From an uncultured Clostridium sp. (GTDB lineage: Bacteria > Bacillota > Clostridia > Lachnospirales > Lachnospiraceae), in contig UQTA01000022.1 of the NCBI GenBank assembly GCA_900543885.1, positions 1-43,309 on the forward strand: a stretch of 43,309 bases of DNA, in the 5' to 3' direction. The notes under the pieces were generated by a model. That model was given only the letters and a program-made list of their open reading frames with translations. It did no database searches and was not told the origin of the DNA. The translations under genes were made by a program, and so were the position numbers. Shown here one piece after another: positions 31,823 through 40,000 of the stretch. The number at the start of each line of letters is the position of its first letter. Within the stretch, counting starts at the first letter, position 1.

Positions 31823-33071
31823 GACGAAACAGGACAGTGGAATCCAACAAAGCAGATTATATCCTGAGAATCTGCGTTTCTATGAGGATCTGCAGGTGTC
31901 AGAACGGGAGGAAGAACCGCTTAGTCGTCTGGAACGATTAAAAAATGTGGAAAAACCTTTGCTGTCCTGGTACCATTCCAGAGCCAGGAGTCTTCCATGG
32001 CGGGATGATCCGAAGCCGTACAGAGTATGGATCTCTGAGATTATGCTTCAGCAGACCAGAGTAGAGGCAGTAAAGCCTTATTTTGAGCGTTTTATGAACG
32101 CGTTTCCTGATGTAAAGGCATTGGCAGAGGCTGATGATGACTACCTTATGAAAATGTGGGAGGGATTAGGTTATTATAACCGTGCAAGAAACTTAAAGGC
32201 TGCAGCTGTTATGGTCATGGAAGAGTTTAACGGTCAGATCCCGGCAGAAAAAGAAGAACTTTTAAAGCTTCCGGGGATCGGCAGTTATACAGCAGGAGCT
32301 ATTTCTTCCATTGCGTATGGAATTCCCAATCCGGCAGTAGACGGAAATGTACTCAGGGTACTTTCAAGACTTTGGGGAGATACTTCCGATATTAAAAAGG
32401 CTTCTGTAAAATCTGCCATGGAGCAGGAGATCGCACAGGTAATGCCCAAAGACGCAGCCAGCAGTTATAATCAGGGATTGATCGAGATTGGTGCATTGGT
32501 ATGTATTCCCGGCGGGGAGCCGAAATGCAGGGAATGTCCTTTGGAATCGCTGTGTATTACAAAGAAAAAAGGTCTTTGGAAAGAAATTCCGGTGAAATCA
32601 GCGCCAAAGCCTAAAAAAATAGAAGAAAAAACGATCCTTTTAATCGAATGGAACGGAAAAACAGCCATTCACAAACGGCCGCCAAAGGGGCTTTTGGCTT
32701 CTTTGTATGAACTTCCGAATGCAGAGGGACATTTAACAAAGGAGGCGGCTGAAGAACTGGTGGAAAGCTGGATCTGCCAGGAACAAGAAGAGCCGGAAAG
32801 TCTGGCAAAAAGGAAAGAAAGGCTGTTAGAGAAAAAGGATCTGCATATTACAGCGGAACCTTTAGGAACGGCAAAACATATATTTTCTCATGTACAATGG
32901 GATATGGTGGGTTATAGAGTGAAAATTTCCTGCAAAATGGGAAAAAGCGCAGAAAAACTTACGGGAAATATTTCAGAGAATACACATTTTTTTATGGTTG
33001 ATAAGACAGAACTGAAGAAAGAATATTCTGTTCCATCTGCCTTTGGCGCGTATATAAGACTGCTTGGATAA
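31809..33071 (+). CDS. mutY: Adenine DNA glycosylase MutY
   Basis: 420 residues from ATG 31809, five bases after GGGGAA and overlapping birA; an upstream ATG at 31758 would lie deep in birA. It removes adenine mispaired with 8-oxoguanine. Seen: LPWRDDPKPYRVWISEIMLQ with the catalytic Glu, HhH LPGIGSYTAGAI, catalytic Asp in AVDGNVLRV, the iron-sulfur cysteines (CIPGGEPKCRECPLESLC), and a C-terminal NUDIX-like domain (from ~280) that recognises 8-oxoG. The first ~35 residues (KTKQDSGIQQSRLYPEN) form an N-terminal extension not typical of MutY. With nth it makes two HhH-GPD glycosylases in the window. Confidence 0.95.
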   Translation: MDMCKTKQDSGIQQSRLYPENLRFYEDLQVSEREEEPLSRLERLKNVEKPLLSWYHSRARSLPWRDDPKPYRVWISEIMLQQTRVEAVKPYFERFMNAFPDVKALAEADDDYLMKMWEGLGYYNRARNLKAAAVMVMEEFNGQIPAEKEELLKLPGIGSYTAGAISSIAYGIPNPAVDGNVLRVLSRLWGDTSDIKKASVKSAMEQEIAQVMPKDAASSYNQGLIEIGALVCIPGGEPKCRECPLESLCITKKKGLWKEIPVKSAPKPKKIEEKTILLIEWNGKTAIHKRPPKGLLASLYELPNAEGHLTKEAAEELVESWICQEQEEPESLAKRKERLLEKKDLHITAEPLGTAKHIFSHVQWDMVGYRVKISCKMGKSAEKLTGNISENTHFFMVDKTELKKEYSVPSAFGAYIRLLG

Positions 33072-33112
33072 AATACACAGATTATGGACACAATGAAAGC
33101 GAGGGATGCAGG

Positions 33113-34018
33113 ATGAAAAAAATGTTATTTCTTTTTAATCCACGTTCCGGGAAGGAACAGATCAAAGGGCACCTGCTTCGGATCCTGGATATTTTTACAA
33201 AAGCCGGGTACGATATCCGGGTACATGTGACCCAGTGCGCAAATGATGCAAAGAAAACAGTGGAACACCAGGGAAAAAATGTAGATGTGATCGTCTGCAG
33301 CGGCGGCGATGGAACCTTAAATGAAACAATATCCGGGATGCTTATGCTGAAGAAAACACCTGTATTAGGTTATATCCCGGCAGGATCCACCAATGATTTT
33401 GCCGCCAGCCTGAAAATCCCTAAAAATATGGAAAAGGCAGCAGAGGCTATTGTGGCCGGTGTGCCGGTACCTGTAGATGCAGGACAGTTCTGTCAGGACA
33501 GAAGCTTTATCTATATTGCGGCTTTTGGAGCTTTTACAGAAGTATCCTATCAGACGCCCCAGGATAAGAAGAATCTGTTAGGACATCAGGCTTATATGTT
33601 AGAAAGCGTAAAAAGCCTGGCGTCCATTAAGCCTTATCATATGCGGGTAGAATGGGATGATAATGTTTTAGAAGAGGATTTTGTATTTGGAATGGTGACC
33701 AATACAAGAAGCGTAGGCGGATTTAAAGGCTTGGTAAACCAGTCAGTTGCCTTAAATGATGGTGTGTTTGAAGTGCTTTTGATCCGTATGCCAAAGACAC
33801 CGGCTGATCTGAGCAATATTATTTCCTATATGTTTCTGGTAGAGGCACCAAACGAATATGTTTATAAATTCAAGGCTTCTTCCATCCGTTTCTTCTCTGA
33901 GGACAGTGTAGACTGGGTCTTAGATGGAGAGTATGGCGGCGCCAGAACAGAGGTTATGATCGAGAACCTGAAAGAAAGGATCCCTATCATACTTTCCTCT
34001 AAAAAATCTGTCGATTAA
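33113..34018 (+). CDS. Diacylglycerol kinase family lipid kinase (YegS/DagK-like)
   Basis: 301 residues. The N-terminus LFLFNPRSGKEQI and the glycine-rich nucleotide loop VCSGGDGTLNETISGM are diagnostic of the DAGK catalytic domain; YIPAGSTNDFAASLKIP follows. The C-terminal domain includes the metal-site type segment VLDGEYGG. It phosphorylates diacylglycerol or a related lipid at the membrane face, feeding phosphatidic acid recycling. GAGGG lies 7 bases before the ATG at 33113. rpoD follows in the same orientation after 83 bases. Confidence 0.92.
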   Translation: MKKMLFLFNPRSGKEQIKGHLLRILDIFTKAGYDIRVHVTQCANDAKKTVEHQGKNVDVIVCSGGDGTLNETISGMLMLKKTPVLGYIPAGSTNDFAASLKIPKNMEKAAEAIVAGVPVPVDAGQFCQDRSFIYIAAFGAFTEVSYQTPQDKKNLLGHQAYMLESVKSLASIKPYHMRVEWDDNVLEEDFVFGMVTNTRSVGGFKGLVNQSVALNDGVFEVLLIRMPKTPADLSNIISYMFLVEAPNEYVYKFKASSIRFFSEDSVDWVLDGEYGGARTEVMIENLKERIPIILSSKKSVD

Positions 34019-34101
34019 TGTTGAAAAAAATAAAAAACTGGTATATAATGATAAGTTGTGGGAGTATCCACGTTTACCTTTAAGCGAAAGGACGTTTATC
34101 A

Positions 34102-35244
34102 TTGGAAAAGGACGATTTTTTAAAAAAGCTGGAAAAGCTGGTTGCCCATGCAAAATCCAAGCATAACACTGTGGATGCAGGTGAGATCAATGATTTCTTT
34201 GTAGGCGATAACCTGACACCAGAGCAGATGGATCAGATTTACAGTTACCTGGAGAACCGTAATATTGACGTAGTTCCCGTACTGGACGAAGCGATGTTAA
34301 ATGCAGATCCTGCTTTGGATGATGTTGGCCTTGATCTTGACTTGGATGATGACAGCTTTATGAAGGATGCGGAAGATGAGGATATCGACCTGGATGCCGT
34401 AGATCTTTTAGAAGGTATCGGAACAGAAGATCCGGTGCGTATGTATTTAAAAGAAATCGGTACAGTACCTCTTCTTACAGCAGACGAAGAACTGGAGCTT
34501 GCGCAGCGCAAGGCAGATGGGGATGAAGCTGCCAAGGAAAGACTGATCGAGGCAAACCTGCGTTTGGTTGTCAGCATTGCAAAGCGTTATACAGGTCGTG
34601 GAATGAGCTTTCTGGATCTGGTTCAGGAAGGAAACCTGGGACTGATCAAAGGCGTTGAAAAGTTTGATTATACAAAAGGCTATAAGTTAAGTACATATGC
34701 AACCTGGTGGATCCGTCAGTCAGTGACCAGAGCGTTAGCTGACCAGGCAAGAACGATCCGTGTACCGGTGCATATGGTAGAGACTATCAACAAAATGTCA
34801 AAGATGCAGCGTAAGCTGACACTGGAACTGGGCTATGAGCCTTCTGTTGCAGAACTGGCAGAAGCACTTGATATGACAGAAGATAAGGTTATGGAGATCA
34901 TGCAGATCGCCAGAGAACCAGCTTCCCTGGAAACACCTATCGGTGAGGAAGATGATTCAAACCTGGGAGATTTCGTTGCTGACAGCAATGTAGTGACTCC
35001 GGAGGGAAATGTAGAGTCTGTTATGTTAAGAGAGCACATTGATGCACTTCTGGGAGATTTAAAAGAAAGAGAGCGTCAGGTTATTGTGCTTCGTTTTGGT
35101 CTGGAAGACGGACATCCAAGAACATTGGAAGAGGTTGGAAAAGAGTTCAACGTAACCAGAGAGCGTATCCGTCAGATCGAAGCAAAGGCACTGCGCAAAC
35201 TGCGCAATCCGGTAAGAAGCAAACGCATCAGGGATTTCCTGTAA
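34102..35244 (+). CDS. rpoD: RNA polymerase primary sigma factor (sigma-A/sigma-70)
   Basis: 380 residues from TTG 34102, with AAAGGA about 10 bases upstream; no ATG is better placed. Regions in order: 1.1-like acidic N-terminus (~1-95, very rich in Asp/Leu), 1.2 (DPVRMYLKEIGTVPLLT), 2 (LRLVVSIAKRYTGRGMSFLD, GYKLSTYATWWIRQSVTRAL), 3 (IRVPVHMVETINKM) and 4 (RTLEEVGKEFNVTRERIRQIE). It directs RNA polymerase to the TTGACA/TATAAT promoters seen throughout the window. In many Firmicutes dnaG precedes rpoD; here a lipid kinase gene does, so the dnaG-rpoD pair is not kept. Confidence 0.97.
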   Translation: MEKDDFLKKLEKLVAHAKSKHNTVDAGEINDFFVGDNLTPEQMDQIYSYLENRNIDVVPVLDEAMLNADPALDDVGLDLDLDDDSFMKDAEDEDIDLDAVDLLEGIGTEDPVRMYLKEIGTVPLLTADEELELAQRKADGDEAAKERLIEANLRLVVSIAKRYTGRGMSFLDLVQEGNLGLIKGVEKFDYTKGYKLSTYATWWIRQSVTRALADQARTIRVPVHMVETINKMSKMQRKLTLELGYEPSVAELAEALDMTEDKVMEIMQIAREPASLETPIGEEDDSNLGDFVADSNVVTPEGNVESVMLREHIDALLGDLKERERQVIVLRFGLEDGHPRTLEEVGKEFNVTRERIRQIEAKALRKLRNPVRSKRIRDFL

Positions 35245-35268
35245 ATAACGTGATGAATTAAAAAGATA

Positions 35269-35300
35269 AAAGGGCGGCTTTAAGGAGCGGTCCTTTTTTT
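35269..35300 (+). terminator. Intrinsic terminator after rpoD
   Basis: AAAGGGC-GGCT pairs with AGC-GGTCCTTT (one mismatch, one G-U), followed by a T-run to 35300. Confidence 0.82.
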
Positions 35301-35332
35301 CTGGATAAAAAATTTCTCATAAAATCAAAATC

Positions 35333-35497
35333 TATGTACTCTCGGAATCTTTTTGTACTTGATTTTGCGAGAAGATTTTTTGTCAGTTGTGCCCAAATTT
35401 TTGAGGCGTACGCGGTGCGTACGTTGATAAAATTCGGGTGCGGCTGGCGGAAAATCGGCCGCAAAAGCAGGTGCATGAAAGATTCCGAGAGTACATA
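35333..35497 (+). repeat. Long hairpin element C (~165 bp) upstream of queH
   Basis: TATGTACTCTCGGAATCTTT at 35333 is the complement of the segment ending at 35497, and pairing continues inward through TTTTGCG, GATTTT, CAG, CCC and AA-TTTT to a perfect apex CGTACGC-GGT-GCGTACG (35407-35423). The element is symmetric about 35415. About 11 arm differences are of the kind that gives G-U pairs in plus-strand RNA, against about two that give A-C. The right arm is the dispersed block seen before nth and galT. Confidence 0.82.
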
Positions 35498-35519
35498 ATC
35501 TAAGATAGGAGACCATAAG

Positions 35520-36161
35520 ATGGCAGCACAGCAGCAGAAAGAAAATTATCAGAGAATACTGGATAAGACCATAGAACAGCTTACAAAAGAAGGAAAAGTG
35601 CCAAGCCTTCTCCTTCACAGCTGCTGTGCACCATGCAGCAGCTATGTGCTGGAATATCTTTCCAGATACTTTAAGATCACATTATTATATTATAATCCCA
35701 ACATCTCTCCAAAAGAGGAATACCAGTCACGTGTAAGGGAGCAGAAACGCCTGATCGGGGAAATGGATTTTGTTCATCCTGTAAGTTTTTTAGAGGGAGA
35801 ATATGTGCCGGAAACCTTTTATGAAATGGCAAAAGGACATGAAATGGATAAAGAAGGAGGAGAACGCTGCTTTTTATGCTATGAAATGCGCCTTCGCCAG
35901 GCTGCCGAAACAGCGAAAAAGGGCGGTTTTGATTATTTTACCACTACACTTTCCATTAGTCCGTTAAAGAACGCGCAGAAGTTAAATGAGATCGGGATCC
36001 GTTTGGGAGAAGAGTACGGCGTAGCTTATCTTATGTCTGATTTTAAGAAAAAGAATGGTTACAAACGGTCTGTAGAACTGTCGGCAGAACATCATCTGTA
36101 CAGACAGAATTATTGCGGCTGCGTGTTTTCCAGGAGAGAATCCGAACTTCGGGAACAATAG
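35520..36161 (+). CDS. queH: Epoxyqueuosine reductase QueH
   Basis: 213 residues. It carries out the last step of queuosine tRNA modification (epoxyqueuosine to queuosine) and is the non-homologous replacement of QueG. The cysteine motifs of the DUF208/QueH family are present: the adjacent pair in LLHSCCAPCSS, CFLCYEMR, and YCGCVFS near the C-terminus, which together bind an iron-sulfur cluster and a metal. TTTLSISPLKNAQK is another family segment. AGGAG lies 8 bases before the ATG. The gene follows hairpin element C directly; no ordinary promoter is visible, so transcription may come through the element. Confidence 0.94.
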   Translation: MAAQQQKENYQRILDKTIEQLTKEGKVPSLLLHSCCAPCSSYVLEYLSRYFKITLLYYNPNISPKEEYQSRVREQKRLIGEMDFVHPVSFLEGEYVPETFYEMAKGHEMDKEGGERCFLCYEMRLRQAAETAKKGGFDYFTTTLSISPLKNAQKLNEIGIRLGEEYGVAYLMSDFKKKNGYKRSVELSAEHHLYRQNYCGCVFSRRESELREQ

Positions 36162-36203
36162 ACGGAAGTGTCAGAAGACGAATGAGATTCCTGTCGTATT
36201 AAC

Positions 36204-36232
36204 TTGACATCAATACTTAGATGTAATAAAAT
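36204..36232 (+). promoter_or_regulatory. Sigma-A promoter of the HPr gene
   Basis: TTGACA (36204-36209), 17-base spacer, TAAAAT (36227-36232). The ~58-base leader contains a small GCCGG/CCGGC hairpin near 36244-36266. Confidence 0.82.
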
Positions 36233-36296
36233 TTAAATACAGGGCCGGCGGGGAGTCGGGAACCGGCGTATAAAATGCGATAAGGAGAGTATGATT

Positions 36297-36563
36297 ATGA
36301 TCAGCAAGAATTTAACAGTAGTTAATCCATCCGGTTTACATTTAAGACCAGCAGGTGTTTTATCCCAGACAGCTATGAAGTTTAAAAGTGACATCACTAT
36401 CGTATCAGGTGAGAAGAAGATCGTTGCAAAAAGCGTATTAAACGTAATGGCAGCTGGTATCAAGTGCGGAACAGAGATCACTCTGGTTTGCGATGGCGAG
36501 GATGAAGAAGAAGCTATGAAGACCATCAGCCAGGCAATTGAAAGCGGTTTAGGTGAGATGTAA
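36297..36563 (+). CDS. ptsH: HPr phosphocarrier protein
   Basis: 88 residues from ATG 36297. Of two candidate ATGs (36291 and 36297), the second is 9 bases from AAGGAG and puts the active histidine exactly at position 15 (SGLHLRPAG) and the regulatory serine at 46 (AKSVLNVM), the classical HPr numbering. HPr passes phosphate from enzyme I to sugar-specific EII proteins; Ser46 phosphorylation by HPr kinase links it to catabolite control in Firmicutes. The helix after Ser46 is VLNVMAAGI rather than the common IMGVMSLGI. It is monocistronic, between its own promoter and a very strong terminator; enzyme I is not adjacent. Confidence 0.93.
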   Translation: MISKNLTVVNPSGLHLRPAGVLSQTAMKFKSDITIVSGEKKIVAKSVLNVMAAGIKCGTEITLVCDGEDEEEAMKTISQAIESGLGEM

Positions 36564-36584
36564 GTCTTACAAAAGAATATGCAG

Positions 36585-36637
36585 GGGATGCTGTAAAACA
36601 CAGGAAATAGAAACTGTGTTTTACAGCATCCCTTTTT
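36585..36637 (+). terminator. Strong intrinsic terminator after the HPr gene
   Basis: A perfect 19-bp stem (36585-36603 with 36614-36632) with a 10-base loop, followed by TTTTT. Confidence 0.95.
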
Positions 36638-36849
36638 ATGTGGATCAGAGACATTCTTTTACGTATAATCATGCCCCTCTGTTTGACTTAAGATTCCAAA
36701 GCGAAAAAATAAGAAAATAAAGTGTGCGGAATGATTGGATTTGCACAAACAACAAAAACAAAAGTTCGAGAACAATTTAAAAAATTCTGATAAAAACCAT
36801 TAAATCTTAAAACAATCTAATTATCTGACAATAATGAAACAATCAATTA

Positions 36850-37015
36850 TTTACAAACGAGAAAAATGGTAGTATTATCGGTTCAACAAAAAAGTGCTGA
36901 TGCTTGCAGTCTTACCCCAACTGAGAAAGGACATCCCCCATATGGTTCTTTCCTGTGACGAAAGCTTAAAAGGAGACCTTTGTTTCCTGCGGCACGTAAA
37001 GAAAGGAAGAACACT
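36850..37015 (+). promoter_or_regulatory. gltBD promoter and structured leader
   Basis: TTTACA (36850-36855), 17-base spacer, TATTAT (36873-36878). The ~130-base leader can form GAAAGGAC with GTTCTTTC (about 36926-36954, one G-U) and AAAGG-AGA-CCTTT (about 36969-36981). No terminator-like U-run precedes the gene. It does not show the conserved bases of the glnA or downstream-peptide glutamine motifs that I can recall. The upstream stretch 36640-36850 is AT-rich and shows nothing else. Confidence 0.6.
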
Positions 37016-40000
37016 ATGGACCCCAAACAGAAACTGCCGGGACTGTATGATCCGCGTTTTGAGCATGATAACTGCGGTATTGGTGCAGTTGCCAATATCA
37101 AAGGCATCAAGACACATAAAACAGTTGACCAGGCACTCCACATTGTAGAAAACTTAGAGCACAGAGCAGGTAAAGATGCAGAAGGAAAGACCGGTGACGG
37201 TGTTGGCATCATGCTCCAGATCTCTCACCGTTTCTTTAAGAAAGCAGCTTCCCAGGCTGGCATTACCTTAGGTGACGAGAGAGAGTATGGTATTGGTATG
37301 TTTTTCTTCCCACAGGATGAACTTGCCAGAAAACAGGCCATGAAGATGTTTGAGATCATTGTTAAGAAAGAGGGTCTGACTTTCCTTGGATGGAGAGACG
37401 TTCCTACCACGCCAGATGTATTAGGAAAAAAGGCAGTAGACGTTATGCCTTATATTGCACAGGGCTTTGTGGCAAAACCTGCAAATGTAAAGAAAGGTCT
37501 GGATTTTGACCGGAAATTGTACGTGGTACGCCGCGTTTTTGAACAGAGTAATGAAGATACTTATGTTGTATCTTTAAACAGCCGAACCATCGTATATAAA
37601 GGTATGTTCCTGGTAAGTGAGCTGCGCCTGTTTTTTGCAGATCTTCAGGATAAGGATTATGAATCTGCCATTGCTATTGTACATTCCCGTTTCAGTACTA
37701 ACACAAATCCAAGCTGGATGAGAGCCCATCCATACCGTTTCATCGTTCACAACGGCGAGATCAATACCATTCGCGGCAACGTAGATAAGATGGTAGCCCG
37801 TGAAGAGAACATGGAATCTGAGTACTTTAAATATGATATGCACAAAGTCCTTCCTATTATTAACCAGGAAGGTTCTGACTCCGCTATGTTAGACAATGCC
37901 CTGGAATTTATGGTCATGAGCGGTATGGACCTGCCGCTGGCTGTTATGGTAACCATTCCGGCACCATGGGAGCATGATAAATACATGGATTCCGAGATCA
38001 AGGATTTCTATCGCTACTATGCTACTATGATGGAGCCATGGGACGGACCTGCATCCATTTTGTTTACAGATGGTGATATGGTAGGTGCAGTCCTTGACAG
38101 AAATGGTCTGCGTCCTTCCCGCTACTATATTACAGATGACGGCTACATGATTCTTTCTTCTGAGGTTGGCGCAATTGATATTGACCAGACAAAAGTTGTG
38201 AAGAAAGACCGTCTCCGTCCTGGAAAAATGCTTCTGGTAGATACAGTAGAAGGCAAGATGATCAGTGATGAGGAACTGAAGCTGCGCTATGCAGAAAAGA
38301 ATCCTTATGGTGAATGGCTGGATTCCAACCTGGTAGAATTAAGTGACTTAAAGGTGCCAAACCAGGCTGCGCCTACTCTGACAAAAGAAGAACGTCTCCG
38401 TTTACAGAAGACATATGGCTATACATATGAGCAGTACCGCACCATGATCCTTCCAATGGCGTTAAACGGAGCAGAAGCAGTATCCGCCATGGGTGTTGAC
38501 TCACCACTGGCAGTGCTTTCCAAGAAACATCAGCCTTTATTTAACTATTTCAAACAGCTGTTTGCCCAGGTTACCAACCCGCCTATCGATTCCATCCGTG
38601 AGGAGATCGTTACTTCCACTACCGTTTATGTAGGTGAAGAAGGAAATATCCTGGAAGAGACTCCGGAAAACTGTAAGATCCTGCGTGTGGAAAATCCGAT
38701 CCTTACAGAAACTGACTTGTTAAAGATTAAAAATATGAAGAAACCTGGCTTTAAAGTAGAAGTGATCCCTATTACTTATTATAAGAATACTTCCCTTGAA
38801 AAGGCCATTGACCGTCTGTTCCTGGAAGTAGACCGTGCTCATAAGGATGGCGCCAATATCATTATCCTTTCTGATCGTGATATTGATGAAAATCATGTGC
38901 CGATCCCGTCCTTACTGGCGGTATCTGCTCTTCAGCAGTATCTGGTACGTACCAAGAAGCGTACAAGCGTGGCGCTGATCCTTGAAAGCGGTGAGCCGAG
39001 AGAAGTTCATCATTTTGCCACTCTGTTAGGCTATGGTGCCTGTGCCATTAACCCATATCTGGCTCATGAGTCCATTCGTTACCTTATTGAGACAGGTATG
39101 TTAAACAAAGACTATTATGCAGCAGTGAAAGACTATGATCTGGCAGTGCTTCACGGTATTGTAAAGATCGCTTCCAAGATGGGTATTTCCACCATCCAGT
39201 CTTACCAGGGTTCCCAGATTTTTGAGGCCATCGGTATTTCTAAGGAAGTAGTTGATAAATATTTCACGGATACAGTAAGCCGTGTTGGCGGTGTTACATT
39301 AAAAGATATTGAAAATGATGTGGATATCCTTCATTCTGCGGCTTTCGATCCTTTGGGACTGGATGTAGATCTGACCTTAGACAGCGTAGGAAGCCATAAG
39401 TCACGTTCCGGACAGGAAGAGCATTTGTACAATCCTCTTACCATCCATCTGCTTCAGGAGGCGACCAGAAAGGGAGACTACAGTATTTTCAAGCAGTATA
39501 CAGATACCCTTGATAATGAAGGAAAGACGTATCATCTGCGCAATCTGATGGATTTCAATTATCCGGAAGACGGTGGTATCCCGCTGGAACAGGTAGAAAG
39601 TGTAGATTCCATTGTACGTCGTTTTAAGACAGGTGCTATGTCCTATGGTTCCATTTCTCAGGAAGCACATGAGACACTGGCAATTGCCATGAACCGGATC
39701 CACGGCAAGTCAAATACCGGTGAAGGCGGTGAAAGCCTGGATCGTCTGGTTCCTGGTCCCGCTGACCATAACCGCTGCTCAGCTATTAAGCAGGTAGCTT
39801 CCGGCCGTTTTGGTGTTACCAGCCGCTATCTGGTAAGTGCCCAGGAGATCCAGATCAAGATGGCTCAGGGTGCAAAACCTGGTGAAGGCGGACAGCTTCC
39901 TGGAAAGAAAGTATATCCGTGGATCGCTAAAACCAGACACTCAACAACAGGTGTCAGCCTGATCTCCCCGCCGCCTCATCACGATATTTATTCTATTGAG

